Source: Planctomycetaceae bacterium (GTDB lineage: Bacteria; Planctomycetota; Planctomycetia; Pirellulales; Thermoguttaceae). From it: a stretch of DNA of 9,001 bases. The notes under the pieces were generated by a model. That model searched no databases. It saw only the letters and a list, made by a program, of their open reading frames with translations, and was not told the origin of the DNA. Location of the stretch: positions 1 to 9,001 of the forward strand of contig WRMR01000179.1 of the NCBI GenBank assembly GCA_009776995.1. The letters are read 5' to 3'. The translations under genes and the position numbers were made by a program. Below are positions 1-6,434 of the stretch, piece after piece; the first letter of the stretch is position 1, and each line of letters opens with the position of its first letter.

Positions 1-348
1 CGAAGGGTGCGCTTGACACGCGATTCGAGCCGGAGTATTGTCGTGAAATTCTCCGTCGTTGTGAGTTTGTCTTTACTCCGGTTCATGGCAGTTGGCTGAA
101 CATTGCGGAAAGTGAATTGAGCGTGCTGACAAAGCAATGTTTATGTGGACGCATCGGAAGCATGGAGGAAGTTCGCAAGCAAGTGACTACATGGATGACG
201 TGGCGAAACAACCACGCCAAAGGCATCCACTGGCAATTCACCACCCACGACGCTCGAATCAAATGGGACTCCGTTTACCCGAAATTTCACTTCGATAACG
301 AATGATTACAAGTTTACTCAACATCAAGTTTTAGTCTGGACAGGGCCC
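1..348 (+). mobile_element. IS630-family insertion sequence, 3' end only
   Basis: The element consists of the transposase C-terminus (stop at 303-305) and 43 bases of terminal sequence. I place its right edge at 348, just before the TA at 349-350. Two points support this: IS630/Tc1 elements insert at and duplicate TA (family knowledge), and the reading frame of the neighbouring DUF1559 gene stops making family sense exactly there. The outermost bases read inward from 348 on the - strand are GGGCCCTGTCCAGAC. The left end and its matching inverted repeat lie outside the window, so the exact boundary is inferred. Confidence 0.75.
3..305 (+). CDS. IS630-family transposase, C-terminal part (5' end outside window)
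   Basis: This is the DDE transposase of an IS630-family element, which would cut and join the element at TA sites. Frame 3 is open from the first bases of the window to TGA at 303-305, giving 100 visible residues. The diagnostic block FTPVHGSWLNIAE lies near residues 25-37. In this family the glutamate of HGSWLN.AE is the third acidic catalytic residue. It is followed by the usual ELSVL..QC tail, a W..RN segment, a W.FTT.DARIK segment and the terminal YP.F. The first two catalytic aspartates and the helix-turn-helix lie upstream of the window. The visible part has no frameshift or internal stop. A TTG at 117 is only an internal codon. Whether the full gene is intact cannot be judged. Confidence 0.9.
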   Translation, partial: KGALDTRFEPEYCREILRRCEFVFTPVHGSWLNIAESELSVLTKQCLCGRIGSMEEVRKQVTTWMTWRNNHAKGIHWQFTTHDARIKWDSVYPKFHFDNE

Positions 349-975
349 TAGGGAATAAACGTGTCCGATTCCATAGGGGGCTCCGAGAAATCGCCTTTGG
401 TCATCGGTATCCTGGTGCAGGTGGGTGTTCCCCATATTGGTAACGTAATTCCCCATGACACGCCAATAGGTGTCAGGCGGATTTGCTCTCTGTGTCGAAT
501 TGGGGGCATCGGAAGGGCAGTAATATGCAGAGATAGCCTTCCGCTGCGTTTTCATATTGTCGAGTTCACCGTCCAAATCGTTTTCATCCACACCGGGTTT
601 TTTGTAGTAGAACGGTTGCCCAAAATCAAAGGCGGCAAACAACTGTTGCTGTTCGACAAAGGGCCAAAGCTCGACGGGCCACGAAATGCGGTAATAAGTT
701 TTGCCGTTTTCCAGGTTCGTGCGGGGATTATCCGGGTTGCCCCCGATATTGAACCAACCTTTGTAGGCTTCCGCATGGGTGTGAGTTGCTAACGACCACT
801 GTTTAAGATGGTTGGTACACTGCATCCGCCTTGCTGCTTCACGAGCGGCTTGAACCGCCGGCAAAAGAAGGGCGATCAAAATACCAATGATCGCGATGAC
901 AACAAGAAGCTCAACGAGAGTGAAAGCTTTTACATTGCCCCCCCCCCCCATTTTAACATTTTTGAAGTGTTTCAT
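331..975 (-). CDS. DUF1559 prepilin-like protein, C-terminus truncated by IS630 element
   Basis: A surface or secreted protein of the planctomycete DUF1559 (SBP_bac_10) group, with a type IV pilin/pseudopilin N-terminus; its function is not established. The start is ATG at 975, preceded by GAGGAG (983-988) at 7 bases; an earlier in-frame TTG at 990 overlaps this site and is rejected. The 214 residues begin with a short basic leader containing four glycines. The prepilin motif KA/FTLVE follows (cleavage predicted after A17, with E21 as the mature Glu5), then a hydrophobic helix (about 19-39) and the signature LLPAVQAAREAARR. The family usually runs to about 300 residues or more and ends with a conserved DGSV-type block. 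Here it stops after residue 214, and the last five codons (331-348) are IS630 sequence. I read it as a gene disrupted by insertion. The promoter and RBS are intact, so a truncated product could still be made. Confidence 0.9.
   Translation of the reverse strand: MKHFKNVKMGGGGNVKAFTLVELLVVIAIIGILIALLLPAVQAAREAARRMQCTNHLKQWSLATHTHAEAYKGWFNIGGNPDNPRTNLENGKTYYRISWPVELWPFVEQQQLFAAFDFGQPFYYKKPGVDENDLDGELDNMKTQRKAISAYYCPSDAPNSTQRANPPDTYWRVMGNYVTNMGNTHLHQDTDDQRRFLGAPYGIGHVYSLGPCPD
938..949 (-). repeat. 12-base G homopolymer inside the prepilin coding sequence
   Basis: There is an uninterrupted run of 12 C on +, which is 12 G on the coding strand. It begins with the G of codon 9 (ATG) and encodes four glycines just before the prepilin cleavage motif. 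Runs of this length are prone to slipped-strand mispairing. A change of one or two bases would put the whole prepilin motif and body out of frame, and no alternative start lies between the run and the FTLVE motif. Confidence 0.9.
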
Positions 976-982
976 AGTAAAT

Positions 983-988
983 CTCCTC
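983..988 (-). promoter_or_regulatory. Shine-Dalgarno site of the DUF1559 gene
   Basis: GAGGAG on the - strand lies seven bases before ATG at 975. It fixes the start there and excludes the in-frame TTG at 990, which overlaps the site. Confidence 0.85.
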
Positions 989-1016
989 AATTTTCAAAAC
1001 AGTTTTACATCAAAAG

Positions 1017-1043
1017 CGGGAAAAACGAAAATCGTTCTTCCCG
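1017..1043 (-). promoter_or_regulatory. Leader hairpin of the DUF1559 transcript, possible attenuator
   Basis: Bases 1017-1028 pair with 1032-1043 across a three-base loop. On the - strand RNA, the sense of the DUF1559 gene, all 12 pairs can form because position 1023/1037 is a G-U pair. On the + strand the same position is an A-C mismatch. The stem is followed on the - strand by CTTTTGATG, only weakly U-rich. It lies about 41 bases upstream of the start codon in a leader of roughly 180 bases. It could be an attenuator, an RNA stability element or a protein-binding site; no known riboswitch is recognised. Confidence 0.5.
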
Positions 1044-1162
1044 ATAACACACTCTCTTACATCCCGTGGATAAGCTACACAGGACAACTGAAATAATCTG
1101 CGAATAGTGAGATTGTTTTCAGAAAAGTAAATCCAGCAAGTTTTCCCATCCAGACTACTACT

Positions 1163-1190
1163 ATTATAGATATTTATCCAGTATAAGCAA
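1163..1190 (-). promoter_or_regulatory. Sigma70-type promoter of the DUF1559 gene
   Basis: On the - strand, TTGCTT (1185-1190) is followed after 16 bases by a perfect TATAAT (1163-1168). This predicts a transcript start near 1156 and a leader of about 180 bases before ATG at 975. The -10 is perfect; the -35 matches three of the conserved first positions (TTG). Confidence 0.6.
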
Positions 1191-1210
1191 GCCGGATTTG
1201 ACACACAACC

Positions 1211-1232
1211 CCCCAAAAAATATTTTTTGGGG
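1211..1232 (-). terminator. Perfect 22-base palindrome, probable terminator of the beta-helix gene
   Basis: CCCC, six A, TA, six T, GGGG forms a perfect palindrome, 48 bases beyond the stop codon of the beta-helix gene. The distal arm has a six-T run, but it is followed by GGGG inside the stem, so this is not the classic stem-then-U-tail form. It lies between the beta-helix gene (ends 1281) and the promoter of the DUF1559 gene (1163-1190), where termination or insulation would be expected. A protein-binding site is the alternative. Confidence 0.5.
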
Positions 1233-1280
1233 AAATTGATTGTCTATCCAGAAATCATTGATATCATATTTCTATGGGAA

Positions 1281-3419
1281 TTATTCTGTTTTCGCGCCGC
1301 TTTTGGCCCGTTCGACCCATGCGTCATTGCCATAGACGCCAGCCTGGGAGAAATCGAAGGGGACGAAACCGATCTTTTCCGCAAGGGAACCGGGTTTGAG
1401 TCGGAAATCCCGTTTGGCGGCATCGGCAAACATCGGGTCGGCCACAAGTCCGCCGACGTCTTTCCCCGCCTCGACCCATTGTTCGTGCGTTTTGCCCGCG
1501 AAATCCACCGGTCCCGAAACGTTCCACCACAGATTCGATTTCCAATCAATGTTGACCTGTTCCGCCCGAATGCCGAACAGCTTGCTTTGGTCGTAATAGA
1601 CAATATTGCGCTCGAACGTGAACGAAAGGTGATCTTCCACTCGTGTTGCCGCGACCTGGTGCTGGATGCTGAAACAAAGGATGTTGTTGCGAATGATGTT
1701 GTCTTTGCCGTAATGCTGGTGGAAAGAACCGTCTTTCGTGTCGTAAACCAGATTGTTTTCCATGAGGACTCCCTCGGAGCCTTCGTCGGTGTACATGCCC
1801 CATCCGCCGTAAGCATACGAATGGATGTTGTGGAAAATATTGTTACGCACCACCGTTCCGTGCGAGGTTCCGAGCGTGTAAATCCCGCCCATGTCGGCCA
1901 TCGCGTTTTGGCCGAGGTCATGCACGTCGTTGAACTCGATGATGTTGCGCAATGCGTTGCCCTTATATCCCCACGTCCAACCGGCGGAAATGCCTGTGTA
2001 GTACATATCGCCGATGTCGTTGTGCGAAATCCGGTTGTCGCAACAGTTGTCGCCGATCCACACACCGACCGCACAGGCATGAAACCGCCCGGCCTTCTGA
2101 ATGATGCAGTTGTCCACCACATTTTCCGAGGAACCGTGTCCGAGCCGGATCGCCCCGGCACCGAGATCGACAAAGGCACAATGTTCAATCCGGCAGCGAT
2201 TCGAATTTTGCAGACGCACGGCGTATTCACCGATGTGCGTGACCTCGCAGTTTTTCATCACAATGTCTTCCGCACCGTTTCCGTCGATCACGGCTTCCGT
2301 AAAGAACGCCGCCTGAGCCGGTTCAAACTGCGACGGACCGGGCTGATTGAGCGGCCCTGTGACGCTTTCCGGCAACCCGGCATGTCTCATCACTTGCTGG
2401 TCGCGAGGAGAGTCGGTGTATGCAAAAATCAAATTCTCGAATTGCAGGTGCGCAACGGTTTTTCCTTCCGCCGGTTGACCGCGAAATTCCACGAGTTTGC
2501 TCAACCCGCCGCGCGGATAAACAATCGAAATATCGTTGGGGTTCTCGCCCGGCAGCGGTCTGTAGTAAACCTTTCCGGCATTGCCATCATAGAACCATTC
2601 GCCCGGAGCATCGAATGCTGTGCGGAAATTTTCAAGATAGTACGGCGAGGTGTCACGCCAGGGGTTCCAGAATTTCATCGGTGCCCCCTGCGCGTGGATC
2701 ACTTCGAACGTCGTGCCGTCCGTTTCCGACCTGACCTCGAAACGCAACGGGATACGCCGTGTCGTGTCCCAGTGATGATGAACGATCAACTGGGCGTATT
2801 TCAGTTCGCTCTCCGGGACATTTTGGAACAGCTTGGACAGTTCCCCTTCCCGTGCAAGCAGGCGTTGTCCGGTTGTCGGCGGCTTGGTGACATTTTCGGT
2901 AATCGGCACGTCCTGCTCGATTTTCGCCGGAATGAGAAAACCTTCGTTCGGGTAACGCGAACGAACCGCCCGTCGCTCGCCGACAAAAAGTTGCTCGAAA
3001 TAATCCGGCGTCCCGTTGGTTTTCGGGATGTCGGCCACCCAGACACCTTTCCAGTCACCGTCTTGGAGTTGGGTCCAGCCGGTGATGCGTTTGCCACCGG
3101 AAAAGACGACCTTTCCCGCGTCGCCGACGTAGCGGACCGGATGCTCCACCGTTCCCGAATCGCCCGGCTCGAACACAATCGGCGTGGTGAGTTCGTAAGT
3201 TCCGTCCGAGATGTGAACGGTCCAGCTTTCCGCATTGCCGTCGGCTTTTGCGGCCCGGATGAGGTCTCTGGCTTTCTGCAAACCCGCGAACGGCTTGCCG
3301 CGCGTTCCCGGGTTCGCGTCATCGCCATCGGGAGCAACGAACAACTCCCCGGCGGAAACGAATGTCAACGGCAAAAGAAAAATCACGACAGTAACAAATC
3401 CGGCTAAAGTCATGCGCAT
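1281..3419 (-). CDS. Secreted right-handed parallel beta-helix protein, probable carbohydrate-active enzyme
   Basis: A 712-residue exported protein, likely acting on a polysaccharide outside the cytoplasm. ATG at 3419 is chosen because GGAGGAG (3426-3432) sits six bases upstream; the in-frame TTG at 3440 precedes that site. Residues 1-23 are a signal peptide (hydrophobic core 5-20, cleavage probably after VSA). Next comes the typical opening of these proteins, LFVAPDGDDANPGT..KPFAGLQKARD (26-52), then a beta-sandwich-like insert with FEQLFVGERRAVRSRYPN (141-158). The beta-helix coils run from about 375 to 610, with repeated N-x-I/V and NN turns. Conserved-looking acidic and histidine positions in the helix are D509 (ADMGGIYTLG), D545-E546 (YTDEGS) and H567/H569 (FHQHYG). 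The arrangement resembles GH141-like proteins, some of which are fucosidases or xylanases. That assignment is inference; a lyase or an inactive binding protein remains possible. Confidence 0.85.
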   Translation of the reverse strand: MRMTLAGFVTVVIFLLPLTFVSAGELFVAPDGDDANPGTRGKPFAGLQKARDLIRAAKADGNAESWTVHISDGTYELTTPIVFEPGDSGTVEHPVRYVGDAGKVVFSGGKRITGWTQLQDGDWKGVWVADIPKTNGTPDYFEQLFVGERRAVRSRYPNEGFLIPAKIEQDVPITENVTKPPTTGQRLLAREGELSKLFQNVPESELKYAQLIVHHHWDTTRRIPLRFEVRSETDGTTFEVIHAQGAPMKFWNPWRDTSPYYLENFRTAFDAPGEWFYDGNAGKVYYRPLPGENPNDISIVYPRGGLSKLVEFRGQPAEGKTVAHLQFENLIFAYTDSPRDQQVMRHAGLPESVTGPLNQPGPSQFEPAQAAFFTEAVIDGNGAEDIVMKNCEVTHIGEYAVRLQNSNRCRIEHCAFVDLGAGAIRLGHGSSENVVDNCIIQKAGRFHACAVGVWIGDNCCDNRISHNDIGDMYYTGISAGWTWGYKGNALRNIIEFNDVHDLGQNAMADMGGIYTLGTSHGTVVRNNIFHNIHSYAYGGWGMYTDEGSEGVLMENNLVYDTKDGSFHQHYGKDNIIRNNILCFSIQHQVAATRVEDHLSFTFERNIVYYDQSKLFGIRAEQVNIDWKSNLWWNVSGPVDFAGKTHEQWVEAGKDVGGLVADPMFADAAKRDFRLKPGSLAEKIGFVPFDFSQAGVYGNDAWVERAKSGAKTE

Positions 3420-3425
3420 GGGATA

Positions 3426-3432
3426 CTCCTCC
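3426..3432 (-). promoter_or_regulatory. Shine-Dalgarno site of the beta-helix gene
   Basis: GGAGGAG on the - strand, six bases before ATG at 3419. A second in-frame ATG at 3413 is 12 bases from the site and less likely. Confidence 0.85.
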
Positions 3433-3494
3433 AGGGTCAAAGGTCATCATCAGCAAGTGAGTTTCAATTCAGCTCAAATCCCCAACTCGCTCAC

Positions 3495-3523
3495 ATTATA
3501 CCGACCGGGAAATCCCGTTTCAA
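3495..3523 (-). promoter_or_regulatory. Sigma70-type promoter of the beta-helix gene with spacer palindrome
   Basis: On the - strand, TTGAAA (3518-3523) and TATAAT (3495-3500) are separated by exactly 17 bases, near consensus. The predicted transcript start is near 3488, giving a leader of about 70 bases. The spacer starts with an inverted repeat, CGGGA-TT-TCCCG (3506-3517), abutting the -35. A regulator bound there would block polymerase, so this is a candidate operator. Confidence 0.7.
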
Positions 3524-3610
3524 CAGGAGTGAAGCCAAATCTACTTCCCAGGGGTTTTGCCGAAACGTTGTCATCGAAAAAACGACACAAAGAAAATGAT
3601 CCGAAAGAAA

Positions 3611-3688
3611 TTTCTCACAAAAATCGCCAAGGGTGCAGAGAAGATTAATAAAATAGACCCTTACGGTCTCTGCGTTCTTTGCGAGAAA
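3611..3688. repeat. Imperfect inverted repeat between the MCP and beta-helix genes
   Basis: The left arm at 3611-3641 (TTTCTCACAAAAAT ... GCAGAGA) and the right arm at 3667-3688 (TCTCTGCGTTCTTTGCGAGAAA) are reverse-complementary except for about nine extra bases in the left arm and a few substitutions. The arms enclose the terminator-like hairpin at 3655-3669. The unit resembles CTTTGCG-type intergenic repeats that I recall from environmental bacterial genomes; this was not checked by search. It may be a mobile or REP-like repeat that has supplied a terminator. The rest of the 310-base gap holds the beta-helix promoter. Confidence 0.5.
3645..3669 (-). terminator. Probable intrinsic terminator of the chemoreceptor gene
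   Basis: On the - strand, AGACC-GTAAG-GGTCT (3669-3655) is a five-base-pair hairpin followed by TATTTTATTA (3654-3645). It lies 60 bases beyond the chemoreceptor stop. The stem is short, but it is flanked by arms that can extend it (3611-3641 with 3667-3688). Confidence 0.45.
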
Positions 3689-3729
3689 CAAAGTTCATCG
3701 TGGTGAATATCATCATGAATGGTTACGAC

Positions 3730-6138
3730 TCATGCCTTCGACATTTGCTGGACCAGATGGCTGAGTTCGCCCACGGCTTTGTTCAAATTCGCGGCGGAAG
3801 CAGCAGTTTGATGCGCCGCCGAAGAGTTCTGTTGCGTGACGGTATGCACGAGTTTCAGCCCGGTATCGACTTCGCGGACATTTTTTGTTTGGGTTTCTGA
3901 AGAATTCGCAATTTCGGAAATCAGCCCGGTTGTCTGGGACAACAGTTCGACGATCCGGTTGAGTGCATCGGCCGTGTGGTTTGCGACTTCCACCCCTTCT
4001 TCGATTTTTTGGTTGCTCAAATGGATCATATCCCCGGTTTCATGCGCGGCTTTTGCGCTCCGTGTGGCCAAACTGCGCACCTCTTCGGCCACGACGGCAA
4101 AGCCTTTGCCATGTGTTCCCGCCCGGGCTGCCTCCACGGCCGCGTTCAGTGCCAGCAGATTCGTTTGAAACGCAATTTCGTCGATCAATTTGACGACCTG
4201 CTGAGTGTTTTGGGCATTGTCGCTGATATTGTGCATGGATTCCACCATCTGTCGCATTTGCTCCTGACTTTCCATGACGGCCTTTTCGACATCCCCTGTA
4301 ATCCGTTTCGTGTCCTGGGCACGTGTTGCGTTTTGCGACGCCATATCGCTCATTTCGCCGATCATCGTGACGATTTCGTTCAGTGATTCGGTCTGCTTCT
4401 CCGAACCGACGGAAAGATGATCGGCGGCTGAGGTGATTTCCGACGTCCCGTTTTGCGTTACGTCAACGACACGTTTCACCTCATGAACCATTTTATAGAT
4501 GTTTTCACGGTTGGAAACATCCTGGAGAAATTCGACAAACCCGATCCGGTGACCGCGGGAATCCCGGAGGACGTCGGCATGGATTTCCCAAACAGCATCC
4601 TGGAATTGAGTCATGGATTTTCTTGCAGTCTCCTGGCCGGAGGTATTCGCAACCTCCTGGACGACCTGGCCAATCTCGTTGTTCCATGCGTCGCGAACGG
4701 GTTTTCCTCTCAGTTCCCCTTCCGTCTTTTTCAACAGATGGCACGATTTCCTGTTCAGGAAAGTCATTCGGGAGTCATTGTCGAGTACGATAAACGGTGA
4801 ATCCGCCGTGTCGAGTATTTGCCTGTACCAATGGTCGCGGGCAAAAATGGAACGGTTGACCTTTCCGGCAAACAGGACGCCGATAACGGAAGCCATCAGT
4901 AAAACAAGAACGCCGATCAACAGTGTTTTGCGGAGCGTGGACGTGACCAGTTCGTGGTTGTCGGCTTCAATTTGACTTGATCGCCGGTCGGATTCCTCAA
5001 ACAGGTTGTTGCCGATCACCTTCACGTCATGCAAGGTCTCGGTGGTCGCGGCCATCATTTCGTTTCTGGCTTTCATCACCTGGTCGAAGTCGGCGAGAAC
5101 GATCACGGTCCATTTGTCGGGCGAGTTCCCGATTTGCATCGGGACGTGGTATTTCAGGACATCCTGACCGTTCCCGAACACCTTGTCGGTGTAAAACCCT
5201 TCCTGACCTTGCAACACCAGTTCCGCCGTGTGTTCCGTCCCGGGGATATCCTCCAGTTTTTTCATCAGCAAATCCGAATTGTTGGAAACGGCGGCAATGA
5301 TTCCACCGGGTGACACCAGCATGACGTAACCCGTGTCAAAAGGGCGATAGGGGGCAATCATGAGAGAAAGATCGTCAATGGAAATATCGGTTCCCAGAAC
5401 ACCGAGAACTTCCCCGTCTTCCAGCAGTGGGATACAAAACGAGGTCATCTGAATCGGCGGATTAATTGTCTCATCAAGATACGGCTCCAATACCCATTCC
5501 TGACGTGTTGTTTTCGGCAACTGATAATACTCTTCCACATCGGTTTCTTCGGTGACAATGTATTCGAAATGAACAGACGCGTTTTCTTCGCGGACAAACC
5601 AGAACGAATATCGACCGGTCGGATTTTGATCCGTTTCATCCCGTTTTTCATCAACGTCAATGTGCGCTTTGTCATTGTGGTCGAAGGCTTCCAGTTCCCA
5701 GGCACTCCAAATCGTCAGAAAATCAGTGTTTTCTTCAAAAAAATGCCGAATCATTCCATTGGCAACCTCGCGATCAGGCAGTTCATGACGACTTTTTCGG
5801 GCATCTCTGTAACCCATCAGAAAATTTGCCACGGTTTGGGTGCTCCCCATCCCGATTTCCAGTTTTGTGCGAATGTCATTGGCAACGGTCTGTCCGACCA
5901 GTTTCATCTGTTCCTCGCCCATTTGCGTGGCGATGTCCCCTGTTTCGGAACTCATCTGGTCAATCCTGTCAAGCATCGCCATGTTTTGCTCACGGACAAA
6001 CTCAATAATGGAAACAAACTCCGTATTGATTTCATTCGTCGTTTTTTTCATGTCGCGCATGAAAAAGGTGAGTAAAACGGCCACGATCAAAGTGGAGAGG
6101 CCGATAAACCCAATGATCAATAATCGTCCGATATTCAT
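3730..6138 (-). CDS. Methyl-accepting chemotaxis protein (dCache-PAS-MCP signal)
   Basis: An 802-residue membrane chemoreceptor that would signal to CheA/CheW. ATG at 6138 has AGGA (6148-6151) nine bases upstream; the in-frame TTG at 6162 lacks a good site. The order is: TM1 (about 5-27), a large extracytoplasmic region of some 370 residues with a dCache-like ligand domain (about 50-360, including EPYLDE at 218-223 and GVLGTDISIDDL at 246-257), TM2 (about 404-424), a PAS domain (about 435-540), and a coiled-coil signalling domain (about 555-800). The hairpin tip at 653-690 carries the family signature EIAFQTNLLALNAAVEAARAG and GKGFAVVAEEVRSLA. PAS follows TM2 directly and I see no recognisable HAMP. 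The C-terminus (QQMSKA) has no CheR-docking pentapeptide. The ligand is unknown. No che or flagellar genes are in the window; it looks like a single-gene unit. Confidence 0.95.
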   Translation of the reverse strand: MNIGRLLIIGFIGLSTLIVAVLLTFFMRDMKKTTNEINTEFVSIIEFVREQNMAMLDRIDQMSSETGDIATQMGEEQMKLVGQTVANDIRTKLEIGMGSTQTVANFLMGYRDARKSRHELPDREVANGMIRHFFEENTDFLTIWSAWELEAFDHNDKAHIDVDEKRDETDQNPTGRYSFWFVREENASVHFEYIVTEETDVEEYYQLPKTTRQEWVLEPYLDETINPPIQMTSFCIPLLEDGEVLGVLGTDISIDDLSLMIAPYRPFDTGYVMLVSPGGIIAAVSNNSDLLMKKLEDIPGTEHTAELVLQGQEGFYTDKVFGNGQDVLKYHVPMQIGNSPDKWTVIVLADFDQVMKARNEMMAATTETLHDVKVIGNNLFEESDRRSSQIEADNHELVTSTLRKTLLIGVLVLLMASVIGVLFAGKVNRSIFARDHWYRQILDTADSPFIVLDNDSRMTFLNRKSCHLLKKTEGELRGKPVRDAWNNEIGQVVQEVANTSGQETARKSMTQFQDAVWEIHADVLRDSRGHRIGFVEFLQDVSNRENIYKMVHEVKRVVDVTQNGTSEITSAADHLSVGSEKQTESLNEIVTMIGEMSDMASQNATRAQDTKRITGDVEKAVMESQEQMRQMVESMHNISDNAQNTQQVVKLIDEIAFQTNLLALNAAVEAARAGTHGKGFAVVAEEVRSLATRSAKAAHETGDMIHLSNQKIEEGVEVANHTADALNRIVELLSQTTGLISEIANSSETQTKNVREVDTGLKLVHTVTQQNSSAAHQTAASAANLNKAVGELSHLVQQMSKA

Positions 6139-6434
6139 TTTGTTTTTTCCTGCGATGACCAACAGGGTGGTTCCAAATGATACTGATAGAAATAAACTAG
6201 CATATAGAACTCATTTGCTGACACAAATCAGCCAAAATGTCGGCTTTTTCAGCGATATGAAAAAAAATAAAAAAAACGAAAATTTCGATAGTGAGGATAA
6301 AAGCATTAACGGTCATTCGGTAAGTCATGGGGAGAAACTTCAACCGTTTTTGCGGGAGGGGGATGAAGCATAATCCTTTTTATCAATACAGTTTGCATTC
6401 TGTGTGAAGAGCAACCCGATCATATTCCAAAGTC
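6139..6434. other. Divergent intergenic region upstream of the chemoreceptor gene
   Basis: No convincing gene lies here. At 6258-6287 there is an A-rich tract ending in CGAAA-A-TTTCG. At 6217-6232 there is a hairpin, GCTGA-CACAAA-TCAGC. Bases 6230-6233 (AGCC) could instead pair with 6242-6245 (GGCT), followed by a T run (6245-6249 on +). For the chemoreceptor gene the best - strand promoter guess is TTGTGT, 16 bases, TATGCT, which is weak. I found no clear promoter for the + strand gene at 6571. Confidence 0.4.

Noticed and set aside
361..792. A 143-codon + strand frame opposite the DUF1559 gene
   Set aside because: It is antisense to a well-supported gene and its protein sequence is unrecognisable.
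1244..2230. A 328-codon open frame on - overlapping the beta-helix gene in another frame
   Set aside because: It is a low-complexity, Arg/Ser/Thr-rich translation with no start signal, a frame shadow of the beta-helix gene.
1227..3407. A 726-codon open frame on + opposite the beta-helix gene
   Set aside because: Its translation has no recognisable domain and runs antisense to a gene with signal peptide, RBS, promoter and family motifs. It reflects codon bias on the other strand.
5840..6373. A 177-codon + strand frame across the start of the chemoreceptor gene
   Set aside because: Most of it is antisense to the TM1 and dCache coding region, and the remainder is the A-rich intergenic tract. 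There is no RBS or recognisable protein sequence.
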